DNA from: Haloarcula nitratireducens
Lineage (GTDB): Archaea; Halobacteriota; Halobacteria; Halobacteriales; Haloarculaceae
Reading direction: 5' to 3'
DNA: 23,551 nucleotides
Assembly: GCF_019599505.1 (NCBI RefSeq)
Contig: NZ_RKLT01000038.1
Location: forward strand, 1-23,551
The translations under genes and the position numbers were made by a program. Below are positions 6,618 to 13,748 of this stretch, piece by piece. The notes under the pieces are model-generated. The model was not told the DNA's origin, made no database searches, and saw nothing but the letters and a program-made list of their open reading frames with translations. Numbering within the stretch: position 1 is the stretch's first letter; each line of letters begins with the position of its first letter.

Positions 6618-7490
6618 ATGCTGTCTTACAGCACGTACAGCGAGGCTGGAGGCGTCGGGAAGACGACGACTGCTGCGAATCTTGCCGTCGCGCACGCTCG
6701 TGCAGGCCTGAAACCGCTCGTGGTTCCGCTCGACCCACAGGAGGGCAACCTCTCCCGACTATTTGGCGTCGACGACAATCGCTCAGGCGACGTTGATCAT
6801 CTCTCTCGGCATATGATCCGACGACCGAAAGGTAACTTCGAGGACCTCATTGTCGAGGCCGAGCATGGCGTGCATATCATTCCAGAGCACAACCAACTGG
6901 CTGATCTCGGGGACTGGCTCCGTCGGGAACAGGAGCAGGCCTCAGCCGTCGGTGATGCATTCAATATCCATGCTGCTCTGTTATCCGTCCTTGCAGACGC
7001 GAACGTCCGAGAAACGTACGATGTGCTAATTTGTGATCCGCCAGCTACCGAAGGCCCGCATCTGCATAACGCCATCAACGCGACACGCTCACTCGTTATC
7101 CCGGTCGAACCGAGCGCGAAAGGCCAGGCTGCCGTCGAAGGACTTGAACAACTCGTCGCCGGATTGGAGGATACCCTCGAAATCGATATCGGCGTCCTCG
7201 CAGCCGTCCCAGTCGGTGTGAAGGGAACTAATGACCAGCAGCGCATCCTCGACGAAATTCCGTACTCCATCCCGGAGACCTTCGGCGACCGCACCTCGTT
7301 GATGGAGGGCGCGTGGGCACAGCAGTGTTCGGCGTTCACGTACGTTCGCGAACATCGCGACCGACGCCGGGACTACGAACTCGAAACACTCGCACAGTAC
7401 GATCGTCTCGCACGGTATCTCGAAACACAGGCTGGTATCGAGGCCCCCAACCCGCCAGAACCCGGGGCGCTTGACGAGGTGACTGTCTGA
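6618..7490 (+). CDS. parA: ParA/Soj-family partition ATPase
   Basis: This ATPase, 290 residues, should drive plasmid segregation by ATP-dependent polymerisation or gradient formation on the nucleoid. The deviant Walker A reads EAGGVGKTTT at 9-18. The LDPQEGN motif (38-44) supplies the switch I-like aspartate, and VLICDPPAT (136-143) is Walker B. The signature lysine at the start of the classical KGGVGKT is alanine here, a variant I associate with haloarchaeal plasmid ParA proteins. The start is backed by a TATA box about 27 bases upstream. It is the first gene of an operon; its TGA overlaps the ATG of the small acidic gene (TGATG). The 13-base repeats just upstream are the likely DNA site of the system. 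No classical ParB is present. Confidence 0.93.
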   Translation: MLSYSTYSEAGGVGKTTTAANLAVAHARAGLKPLVVPLDPQEGNLSRLFGVDDNRSGDVDHLSRHMIRRPKGNFEDLIVEAEHGVHIIPEHNQLADLGDWLRREQEQASAVGDAFNIHAALLSVLADANVRETYDVLICDPPATEGPHLHNAINATRSLVIPVEPSAKGQAAVEGLEQLVAGLEDTLEIDIGVLAAVPVGVKGTNDQQRILDEIPYSIPETFGDRTSLMEGAWAQQCSAFTYVREHRDRRRDYELETLAQYDRLARYLETQAGIEAPNPPEPGALDEVTV

Positions 7491-7876
7491 TGGGGGGAAT
7501 GAAGGAGGGTCCAGGCAGCGACCCATTCGCCGATGACAGCAACGATGAAGCGACTGAGGAACGAACGAACGAAGCGTCCACACCGGAGGAGCCTGTCGAC
7601 ACTACAACTGACTCTATGAGTACCACGGAAATTCCGTACGTCATTCGGCGTCAAACGGTGAAAGAAGATCGGAACAACGAACACGTTGCGTTTCTCCGTG
7701 ACGAGTACGCCGATCTTGAAGCTGAAGTTCTCAACGCCGTCGCAGACGAGCTGGATATGCGCTCGAAAGATGTGTCGGTTACTGACCTTCGGGAAGCCCT
7801 CGTCGAACTCGGTAGCCGCCACGAATCTGAACTCGCGGACATCCTTGAAGACTGGGGCTACGAACACCTGAAGTAA
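7490..7876 (+). CDS. Small acidic partner protein of ParA
   Basis: This 128-residue protein has a low-complexity acidic N-terminal half (to about residue 46) and a conserved-looking C-terminal half (from IPYVIRRQTVKEDR to WGYEHLK) rich in acidic helices. I know similar short proteins downstream of haloarchaeal parA genes but can name no Pfam family. It overlaps parA by one base (TGATG), so its translation is coupled. By position it should be the centromere-binding or adaptor factor that replaces ParB, and a candidate binder of the 13-base repeats. A DNA-binding fold is not obvious. ATG 7499 is an alternative start. Confidence 0.75.
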   Translation: MGGMKEGPGSDPFADDSNDEATEERTNEASTPEEPVDTTTDSMSTTEIPYVIRRQTVKEDRNNEHVAFLRDEYADLEAEVLNAVADELDMRSKDVSVTDLREALVELGSRHESELADILEDWGYEHLK

Positions 7877-8193
7877 CCAAGCCGCTGTTTCTTCCGTATC
7901 TGGACACCTCTAGAGCGATTTCTCATCTGCAGACTTTCAGAAGCTTGGGTACGGATTCAGTATAGCCCTATATGGTTTATAAAACAGTAAAAGTCCGAAA
8001 TTCGGCGGGTTAACGGGTATAGAAACCCGAATACGGGCATAACTTCTCCTCAATTAGCTGGTCGTGATTATACGAGTAATCACGACCAGTTTTTAGTCCC
8101 CCGACGCCGTCTACGAAGCACGAATGCTGCAACCAACTCAGAACGACGCTTCCCCGGGGGGAGAGCCGCCGAGACCGGACCTGCGGAAACGAG
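7877..8193. other. Intergenic region between par operon and recombinase
   Basis: About 317 bases without a clear gene, apart from a possible 29-codon reading frame near its end. It holds a TATA-like TTTATAAAA at 7976-7984, an 11-base palindrome CCGAAATTCGG at 7995-8005, a CGGGT/ACCCG pair around 8014-8029, and the perfect 13-6-13 inverted repeat at 8058-8089 followed by five Ts. Confidence 0.6.
8058..8089. repeat. Perfect 13-6-13 inverted repeat (candidate recombination site, operator or terminator)
   Basis: CTGGTCGTGATTA, a six-base asymmetric centre TACGAG, then the exact inverse TAATCACGACCAG. This is the architecture of a tyrosine-recombinase core site: two recombinase arms around a 6-8 base crossover region, as in dif and loxP. 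It ends 104 bases before a tyrosine recombinase gene. Two other readings remain. As RNA it forms a 13-pair stem followed by a T-run, so it could terminate the par transcript. It also abuts TTTTTA, which could be a TATA box, so it could be an operator. Confidence 0.6.
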
Positions 8194-8213
8194 ATGGCTC
8201 GGACAATGTCTGA
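8124..8213 (+). CDS. Possible 29-residue leader peptide overlapping the recombinase start
   Basis: ATG 8124 opens 29 codons that end in TGA at 8211-8213, overlapping both candidate starts of the recombinase gene in another frame. A TTTTTA box (8090-8095) lies about 31 bases before this ATG. The peptide is polar with several prolines, has no known relatives that I recall, and may simply be chance. If translated, it would couple translation of the recombinase. Confidence 0.25.
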   Translation: MLQPTQNDASPGGEPPRPDLRKRDGSDNV

Positions 8214-9438
8214 TCGAGAACTCTCGACGCTCCTTGAGGACAGCTTCGAGCGCTACCTGCAGGACAAGGGAAAGGGGCGTGGTGGCGACGGCGGGAACTA
8301 TCGACGTAACGCAGCACGCGAACTCGAGCGGTTCGCCGAGTGGGCTGCCGGCGACCGCGGTGACGATGACTGGACCGGGACCGTCCCCGACGACGTTGAC
8401 CGCGAGCCGACCTTCGGAGACCTTGATGAACGCGTCTTTCGAGAGTATGCCCGCCATCTCGCCGGTGATCGCGGGCTCAAGCAGAATACCGTACAAACCT
8501 ACTACCGCTATCTCTCTGCGTGGTGTGGCTGGTGCGTCAATGAGGGATACCTTGAGGCGCACTACGCCCAGCGGGCGAGTGCGATGGCGCCGCTTCCTGA
8601 GGATGACGGTCGCAAACCCGGTGACCAACAGGCTTGGACGTCCAAGCAGCGCCACGCCCTCACCCGGTACGTCGACAAGCGAGCCCGCGACGCCATTGAG
8701 ACGTACACGACACTCCCGGAGGAGGTAGACCCCCTCGACAAGCAGCGAGTGCGATACACCGCGCTGAAAGCAACTCGTGACCGGGCACTTGTCTTCGTCC
8801 TCGCGTACACAGCCGTCCGTGTCGGAGAACTGCTTCGGGATCCGAACGACCCACGCCGGCGCGGTGTCCGCTGGGAAGATATCTCGCTTGAGGATGGAAG
8901 TATGGACGTTTACCGGAAGAAACAGCAGTGGGATGCTGCCAGCCTCCCCGACCCAGTGATTTCGCCGCTGCGGAGCTACCGCAAACTCATGGAGCCACCG
9001 ACTGAGCGTTGGCCAGTGTTCCCAACGTTTGACCAGCGAACACTCGCAACGCTCGTGCAGGACGAACTGGCTGACCGCGGGGAACACCCGGATACAATCG
9101 ACGAGCGACGTGACGAGTTCGCTCGCGACCTCCTACTGGCGCTTGAGGAAGACGTTCGACTGCCGTTGATCACAACGGATGGGGCACGGTCGGTCCTCCA
9201 ACGTCTCTCAGACGCAGCGGAGATCGATATCGACCATCCGAAACACGACTACCTTGCACCGCACGGCGGTCGCCGTGGGATGGGTGAGGTACTTGTCCGT
9301 GCGTTCGGGTACACGGTTGCAGCTCGGTATCTCGATAACTCTGAGGAGATGGTACGAGAACGATACTCACATATCGAAGCTGGGGAACTAGGGGATGTTG
9401 CGACAGAAGCCCTCAATGAGGTCGATTCTAATGTATAA
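8194..9438 (+). CDS. XerC/D-like tyrosine recombinase/integrase
   Basis: This 414-residue recombinase cuts and rejoins DNA through a 3'-phosphotyrosine. It has an N-terminal core-binding (SAM-like) domain at about 12-135 and a catalytic domain at about 150-405. Visible active-site residues are Arg209 (YTAVRVGELL), Lys242 or 243 (YRKKQQW), His357 and Arg360 (PHGGRR) and the nucleophile Tyr391 (RERYSHIEAG). The position usually held by His/Trp in LGHS is Asn382 (YLDNSEEM), a change I have seen in haloarchaeal members. ATG 8206 is an alternative start. Its place beside parA and orc1 suggests that it resolves replicon multimers, as Xer proteins do. The inverted repeat at 8058-8089 is a candidate site. 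Integration of the element into a chromosome is also possible. Confidence 0.92.
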   Translation: MARTMSDRELSTLLEDSFERYLQDKGKGRGGDGGNYRRNAARELERFAEWAAGDRGDDDWTGTVPDDVDREPTFGDLDERVFREYARHLAGDRGLKQNTVQTYYRYLSAWCGWCVNEGYLEAHYAQRASAMAPLPEDDGRKPGDQQAWTSKQRHALTRYVDKRARDAIETYTTLPEEVDPLDKQRVRYTALKATRDRALVFVLAYTAVRVGELLRDPNDPRRRGVRWEDISLEDGSMDVYRKKQQWDAASLPDPVISPLRSYRKLMEPPTERWPVFPTFDQRTLATLVQDELADRGEHPDTIDERRDEFARDLLLALEEDVRLPLITTDGARSVLQRLSDAAEIDIDHPKHDYLAPHGGRRGMGEVLVRAFGYTVAARYLDNSEEMVRERYSHIEAGELGDVATEALNEVDSNV

Positions 9439-9448
9439 GTAGCGAGTG

Positions 9449-9595
9449 ATGGACTCGCTAGAGTCGATCGATTCGGACCGGATTATCCAGCTCGTCGAGT
9501 ACTTCGAAGACTACGCCGAGTATCTCGTCGTCGCACTGCTTCCCGAAGACGCACAGGCGCTGGACGATAGTGTGAACCGGGTTACCGCTATCTAA
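9449..9595 (+). CDS. Hypothetical 48-residue protein
   Basis: A short frame starting MDSLESIDSDRIIQLVEYF and ending DDSVNRVTAI, strongly acidic and predicted helical, with haloarchaeal codon choice. It starts ten bases after the recombinase stop on the same strand, so it could be translated from the same transcript. No family is recognised. It precedes a histone-fold gene and the TBP gene. Confidence 0.45.
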   Translation: MDSLESIDSDRIIQLVEYFEDYAEYLVVALLPEDAQALDDSVNRVTAI

Positions 9596-9617
9596 GCGGC
9601 AACTCGCAGCTAAAACC

Positions 9618-9624
9618 CTTATAT
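9618..9624 (+). promoter_or_regulatory. TATA box of the histone-fold gene
   Basis: CTTATAT is centred about 30 bases before ATG 9651. Confidence 0.45.
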
Positions 9625-9650
9625 GGGAGACACGAATAGACCTCACCGGA

Positions 9651-9815
9651 ATGTCTCTCATTGTCAAAGCCGCGGTAAAGGATGCACTGTCGGAGCACAA
9701 TGTCTCGGCGGATTTCTATGAGGCACTTGATGAAGAAGTCGCTGAACGGCTCGAGGACGCTGTCCAGCGTGCTGAAGCCAACAACCGAAAGACGGTCCAG
9801 GCACGCGACCTCTAA
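9651..9815 (+). CDS. DUF1931-type small histone-fold protein
   Basis: This 54-residue protein starts MSLIVKAAVKDALSEHNVSA and ends NNRKTVQARDL, the pattern I know from haloarchaeal DUF1931 proteins. Those are related to the histone fold: a helix, a long central helix (here FYEALDEEVAERLEDAVQRA) and a short third helix after a KTV-xRDL loop. Such proteins may dimerise and bind DNA or transcription complexes. A CTTATAT box is centred about 30 bases before the ATG, giving a near-leaderless transcript. It lies between the recombinase and the TBP gene on the same strand. An architectural role is inferred from family. Confidence 0.75.
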   Translation: MSLIVKAAVKDALSEHNVSADFYEALDEEVAERLEDAVQRAEANNRKTVQARDL

Positions 9816-9889
9816 GGTACACTCGAACCAATTTTTGTCTCGTCTGCGCTGAACCAGGCCCTGTTTTAAGAGGCCTGTGGGAGCACGGT

Positions 9890-10456
9890 ATGACTATGAG
9901 TCTCTCAGCGGAGTCGATCACAGTAGAGAACGTCGTCGCATCTAGTGATATCGGCCAGGAACTTGATCTCGACTCACTTGCAATGGACCTAGAAGGAAGT
10001 GACTACGATCCCGAGAATTTCCCTGGCCTCGTCTATCGGATGCACGATCCCAAGGCCGCGGCGCTGATGTTCCGCTCAGGAAAAGTGGTGTGTACCGGGG
10101 CGAAAAGTATCGAGGATGTCGAGACTGCCCTCGGCCAAGTCTTTGCTGAACTCCGTAGCTTGGGCGTCGAGGTTGACGACTCACCAGCGATCGATATCCA
10201 GAATGTCGTCTCGAGCGCTGATCTAAAGGCGAACTTGAATTTGAACGCGATTGCGATCGGGCTCGGACTCGAGCATATCGAGTATGAACCAGAGCAGTTC
10301 CCGGGACTTGTCTATCGACTTGACGAGCCGGATGTCGTGGCACTACTGTTCGGCAGCGGGAAACTCGTCATCACGGGTGGCAAGCGATTGAGCGATGCCG
10401 AAGACGCGCTCACCGTAATCGAAGACCAGCTGAGCGATCTCGGCTTACTGGACTGA
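9890..10456 (+). CDS. tbp: TATA-box-binding protein (TBP)
   Basis: TBP binds promoter TATA boxes and recruits TFB and RNA polymerase. The 188-residue protein has the full saddle of two imperfect repeats. Each carries the FPGLVYR signature (about residues 44-50 and 134-140) followed by a helix-forming acidic segment and a GSGKLV/RSGKVV turn. Length is normal for archaea, so the gene looks intact. A GTTTTAAG box at 9863-9870 lies 20-33 bases upstream of the two possible starts, 9890 and 9896. Haloarchaea often hold several TBPs, some on plasmids, which act with specific TFBs. The TFB in this window is broken, so this TBP would have to work with one encoded elsewhere. Confidence 0.95.
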   Translation: MTMSLSAESITVENVVASSDIGQELDLDSLAMDLEGSDYDPENFPGLVYRMHDPKAAALMFRSGKVVCTGAKSIEDVETALGQVFAELRSLGVEVDDSPAIDIQNVVSSADLKANLNLNAIAIGLGLEHIEYEPEQFPGLVYRLDEPDVVALLFGSGKLVITGGKRLSDAEDALTVIEDQLSDLGLLD

Positions 10457-10590
10457 GGAGTTTGCGCGGTGAACTGGTCGTTGTACTTGAGAGCGGGAAA
10501 ATAGATCGCCTCGGACGTCGCTTGATGGTGACTGATATTCTCTTTAGGTTACATTCTTCGTAAACTGGGGAGGTTCCATGAGGTACTAAT

Positions 10591-11172
10591 TCAGCCACTC
10601 ACCGCTTCTGGAGCCCGCTCTGCCTTGCGGTGAGCTCGTTCCCAGTATGTATTGTAGAGGTCAATGCCCCAGTCAACGACTGTCTGATTGGTGCTGACAA
10701 GCATCGCAATATGGGTTGCATCATCGGTTTCATTGTACGCTCCAATGGTGACTTTCCGATCATCGTACAGCCCGATGCCGAGCGTTAATTGTTCTTCAAG
10801 CCATCCGATATCGAAGTCCGCAAACTCTGAATCGTCAAGAAAATGTTCTAATCCCTGTGCGTGGAGCTTTTCGTAGACGAAGTTGTCGACGATTGCCTCT
10901 CCTGGGAGTCCCCACTTGAGCAACCGATTGTAGGCTCTGAAAAGAGGAGGATTGTAAATCGACGCAAGTGCTCGAAATTGGTCGAGTTGTGGGTCACAGA
11001 GATCAAGCGCGGCTCCAAAGACAATCCCCGGCGAATCTGGACCGGACGTGACGACCTTCGCGTCGGCAAGTGCTTGCACGGGGAGATCCGACCGACTCTG
11101 GTCGAGTCGCTGCAGCCACGGGGCTTTCTCTACGACTTGCTCAATCGAGGTAGAAGGTGGCTCAGTTTCTCG
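10591..11172 (-). pseudogene. Headless FilR1-like transcription regulator
   Basis: The frame is open from a TAA at 11173-11175 to TGA at 10591-10593 but has no ATG near its 5' end. The first in-frame GTG is at 11079. The product resembles the C-terminal (FilR1/DUF1724-like) sensor domain of haloarchaeal winged-helix regulators: a start near EQVVEKAPWLQRL, a central NRLLKWGLPGEAIVDNFVYE, and a closing STNQTVVDWGIDLYNTYWERA. The N-terminal DNA-binding winged helix that such proteins carry is missing. It is therefore probably a 5'-truncated remnant. A functional start at GTG 11079, giving 162 residues of sensor domain only, cannot be excluded. Confidence 0.6.
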
Positions 11173-11396
11173 TTAGTTCCTAAACCCCCGCACGCTATTC
11201 ATAGATATCTAACTATTCTGTGTTCATCGTGTTAGAGTGGCCCCTCACTGACCCCTTCCTCTGAGTCAAACTAGCTGCATCCGAACCTCCAAATCATCAG
11301 ATTTTCAGTAGAATCATTTCTTCGGATGTATATTTCTCTGAAATCGCAAGACAATGAGCGTCTGACTCATATCTTAATAGGAAATATTTGTCGTGA

Positions 11397-11452
11397 CTTG
11401 CGGGAAACCGCAAGACGGCAGGCGGATGAGTCAAAAACAATGTGACTCTTTT
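11397..11452 (+). ncRNA. Candidate small RNA of two hairpins and a U-run
   Basis: Hairpin 1 has a perfect seven-pair stem CTTGCGG/CCGCAAG with a GAAA tetraloop (11397-11414), a stable RNA motif. Hairpin 2 is GAGTCA/TGACTC (11428-11448) with a nine-base loop and is followed directly by TTTT. A TTAATA box at 11374-11379 lies 18-23 bases before hairpin 1. It could also be only a terminator-like structure. Confidence 0.35.
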
Positions 11453-12065
11453 ACTTGCCCCACAAATTCGGGGTATTTTCGCGATAGTAATCGAACAAAC
11501 ATATCGAGATTAGGAGTGTTTTGTCGAAGGCTGTCGTTGAGCATCTCACCCCCCGTCATCGATTTGTATTTCGGTGGCTACTGAACCTTTCACAGATCAT
11601 AGATGAAGCCACCGCATGCCGGTACACTCGACCACAAAGCACCTCACCAGATGAACTGCATCCACTCACGTCGATACTGCGAACAACCCCCTGCTTCGGA
11701 TGGCTGGCAGACCTACGCGTGTCGCGCTTCACTGGATTCCAGATTGATGCCGGCCACCACCCCATAACCAGGTGGAACGTGCAGCGAAAAATCAGTCTCA
11801 TATCTCTGCCTTGGAGCTAGCGTCGGCACGCTCGCAAAGAGTTTTCACCACGGTCTCGCACACCCTCCTTGACACCGAATTGACTAAGGTCTAACAATTC
11901 AATCGGATCCCATAAGCGGGCTTCTGTAGTTGTGACAGTCAGCATCCTACCGTTCTGCTATGCGCTTCGTCAGCGTGGGGAGTATTGGACTATCAGGCGA
12001 GCCCATCTCAGTTCTCCACCGCTAGATATGACCTGAGCCAGCTACCGAGCGAGGCCTGAGGATCA

Positions 12066-12106
12066 CTAACCAACTGTCGTTAGTAAGAGACAATATTGTT
12101 GGTTAG
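12066..12106. repeat. 9-base inverted repeat near PadR gene 1
   Basis: CTAACCAAC (12066-12074) and GTTGGTTAG (12098-12106) are perfect inverses 23 bases apart. The same arms with a 22-base spacer recur at 20185-20224, near the second PadR gene. Confidence 0.6.
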
Positions 12107-12245
12107 CGGAGAACCCCCATTTCTCCGTGAACTGGAGTTCGTCACGATTCGGCTTCGATACATAGTTCGGCTCATCGACGACGAAGCCATCCAAAGGTAA
12201 CTCAACGACGTACAGCCTCTCGCAACCGACGGCACTCCCACTATC

Positions 12246-12252
12246 ATTATAT
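12246..12252 (+). promoter_or_regulatory. TATA box of PadR gene 1
   Basis: ATTATAT is centred 27 bases before ATG 12276 and supports a leaderless start there. Confidence 0.5.
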
Positions 12253-12275
12253 CACTGACTGTGGTATACTATAGC

Positions 12276-12569
12276 ATGCACGATCTAATAGCGTTTCAAC
12301 GAGACTGTCTGTACGTTATTGCAGGACTGGACAAGCCACATGGCCTTGCACTCAAGGATAAACTGGAAGCGTATTACGAAAAGGAGATTCACCATGGCCG
12401 CCTCTATCCAAACCTCGATGCGCTCGTCGAAAAGGGACTCGTCGAGAAGGGTGAGATCAACCAGCGGACGAACTTCTATGCACTGACCAGACGCGGACAG
12501 CGAGAGATCGATGCCCGGCGTGAGTGGGAGGCCAAGTACCTTGAGGAAGACGTGATCCCGACTGACTAA
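12276..12569 (+). CDS. PadR-family transcription regulator (paralogue 1)
   Basis: This 97-residue winged-helix protein is almost only the DNA-binding domain. FQRDCLYVIAGLDKPHGLAL leads into the recognition helix region with HHGRLYPNLDALVEKGLVEK, the PadR hallmark, and the wing carries TNFYALTRRG. The C-terminal dimerisation helix is short. ATG 12276 is chosen over GTG 12261 because of the TATA box 27 bases upstream. It shares 57 of 97 positions with the protein encoded at 20286-20579, so the two are recent paralogues or were acquired separately from related elements. PadR proteins usually repress neighbouring genes and themselves. The target may be the membrane protein gene that follows. Confidence 0.88.
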   Translation: MHDLIAFQRDCLYVIAGLDKPHGLALKDKLEAYYEKEIHHGRLYPNLDALVEKGLVEKGEINQRTNFYALTRRGQREIDARREWEAKYLEEDVIPTD

Positions 12570-12671
12570 TACTGGACCGAAACAACATACTGATTCGTCC
12601 TATGGAACTCCCAACAAAGTAGCAGACACTCTCTGAAAACAATCTTGTGCCGTGGTAACATAGGACACGTT

Positions 12672-12992
12672 ATGGAGCGGGGCACAGACTGGGAACACGA
12701 GGCTGTCCAGAAGCAGTGGGCTACCAGAGAACACACGCAGAGGATTACGACACGTCTGGTGGCCGGCTGTTCACTCGGTCTCTTCGCGTTCCTCTTGTTT
12801 TTGCTCGCGCTCGCGTCTGAAGCCTGCCTGGGCGATGCGGGGATTCCACCACGCTGTACTGCAGTCATGACTGGTCCGCTCCCTGCCCTATTCGGTTTCG
12901 GCGGCATTCTCGCGTTGGGAGTCGGACTGTGGCTATGCTGGTCAGTCTACACGCAGGCGAAGGCTGGCAATAGTGGGTTCAAGAACCAGTAG
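12672..12992 (+). CDS. Small membrane protein with two transmembrane helices
   Basis: From ATG 12672 this is a 106-residue protein. A polar, charged N-terminus (MERGTDWEHEAVQKQWATRE) is followed by a hydrophobic helix at about 29-48 (VAGCSLGLFAFLLFLLALAS), a short loop with two cysteines (ACLGDAGIPPRC) and a second helix at about 70-93. The tail is short and polar. Four cysteines in all is unusual for a haloarchaeal protein; the loop pair might form a disulfide outside the cell. It follows the PadR gene by about 100 bases on the same strand, which suggests PadR control. No family recognised. Confidence 0.65.
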   Translation: MERGTDWEHEAVQKQWATREHTQRITTRLVAGCSLGLFAFLLFLLALASEACLGDAGIPPRCTAVMTGPLPALFGFGGILALGVGLWLCWSVYTQAKAGNSGFKNQ

Positions 12993-13044
12993 CGGCCAAA
13001 ATGCGTAAGCCCACGCACAGAGAAAGCGACCATAGGACTGAGCC

Positions 13045-13302
13045 ATGCCGAGTGAGACAGTTTGGATTAAGAAGCGTGGGCCAGTCGGCGTCGGAGCGTC
13101 CATTCATATTCACACAGACCCAGACTGTCAACCGCTCCAGCAGGCCACAGAAGTTCGAGAGACGAGGCGTGAGAAACTTCCCGACCATTGGCCCGACTGC
13201 TCGCTCTGTGCAGGCACCGCCGACACAGGAGGCATCCCGGAGGGTGAAAGCACGCACACTCGTCGAAACCGATTGGAAGAACTCGACCCAGACGAACTCT
13301 AA
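13045..13302 (+). CDS. Small probable zinc-binding protein, 85 residues
   Basis: It starts MPSETVWIKKRGPVGVGASI. Possible metal ligands are HIH at 21-23, Cys28 (TDPDCQ) and a CxxC at 52-55 (PDCSLCAG). The pattern of one distant Cys or His pair and a CxxC knuckle suggests a small zinc finger, like short proteins I associate with haloarchaeal viruses and plasmids. The C-terminus is acidic and polar. It lies 52 bases after the membrane protein gene on the same strand. Function unknown. Confidence 0.6.
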   Translation: MPSETVWIKKRGPVGVGASIHIHTDPDCQPLQQATEVRETRREKLPDHWPDCSLCAGTADTGGIPEGESTHTRRNRLEELDPDEL

Positions 13303-13337
13303 TCCAGCGGGACTCGGCTACTCACGACTTTGAACTA

Positions 13338-13748
13338 TTGCCCACCCAACGCAGTCGTATCACCGCTGGACCTTTGCCCCGTCTGCCGCCTTCTCGCCGA
13401 CGCGGACATCGTCGTTCGGAACTTCGGAGAGCCGAGGACCGGAGCGGGCCGCTCCCGGAACTCGTCACGGAACGACGTTGCATCCTTCGTCTCGTATCCC
13501 TGCACCGGGTAGCCGTCAACTCTCGGACGCCGCTCACCTCCAGCGAGGAAGCTGCGCTCGATTACTTCGAGCAGTACCTCGACACGGCGAGGGATGACGA
13601 GCTGGCTCTCACACGAGAGAAGACCGTCACCTACCTCATGAAACAGGACGTCGAACGGGCCGACGCACGTACACATATCGAACAGTTGCTCTTGAAGGGC
13701 TATCTCTACGAAGTCCATGACGAACTCCGACTGCCATCCCACTCGTGA
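13338..13748 (+). CDS. Small helical protein with uncertain start
   Basis: The last 70 residues, from about LTSSEEAALDYFEQYLDTAR to GYLYEVHDELRL, look like a genuine haloarchaeal winged-helix-like domain, acidic and amphipathic. The first 60 residues are Arg/Pro-rich and not protein-like. They hold no ATG; only a TTG at 13338 could start the frame. Either the 5' part has been lost or frame-shifted, or translation starts at an unusual codon. No family can be named. Confidence 0.4.
   Translation: MPTQRSRITAGPLPRLPPSRRRGHRRSELRRAEDRSGPLPELVTERRCILRLVSLHRVAVNSRTPLTSSEEAALDYFEQYLDTARDDELALTREKTVTYLMKQDVERADARTHIEQLLLKGYLYEVHDELRLPSHS

Larger units (their letters stand above)
11173..12275. other. 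About 1.1 kb with no supported gene
   Basis: Short frames occur on both strands, but none has a convincing start, composition or family match. The tract is AT-richer than its neighbours and probably holds degraded sequence. Visible structure includes the two-hairpin small RNA candidate at 11397-11452 and a 9-base inverted repeat at 12066-12106. On the minus strand 12066-12250 has a start-less frame (with VELPLDGFVVDEPNYVS) that may be a gene remnant. Confidence 0.5.

Noticed and set aside
8080..9087. Minus-strand frame of 335 codons opposite the recombinase
   Set aside because: Shadow of the recombinase gene, with no family character.
11397..11452. Hammerhead ribozyme, suggested by the GAAA and GGATGAGTC words
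   Set aside because: The CUGANGA core and the three-stem junction are not in the required order.
11521..11820. Plus-strand frame of about 99 codons from a TTG
   Set aside because: Low acidity, no ATG, no family resemblance; the region looks degraded.
11817..11945. Minus-strand 42-codon frame from ATG 11945
   Set aside because: Too short, with no promoter or context; it could be a remnant but cannot be supported.
12066..12250. Minus-strand open frame reading VELPLDGFVVDEPNYVS and more
   Set aside because: Protein-like composition but no start codon and no recognisable family; mentioned only as a possible remnant.
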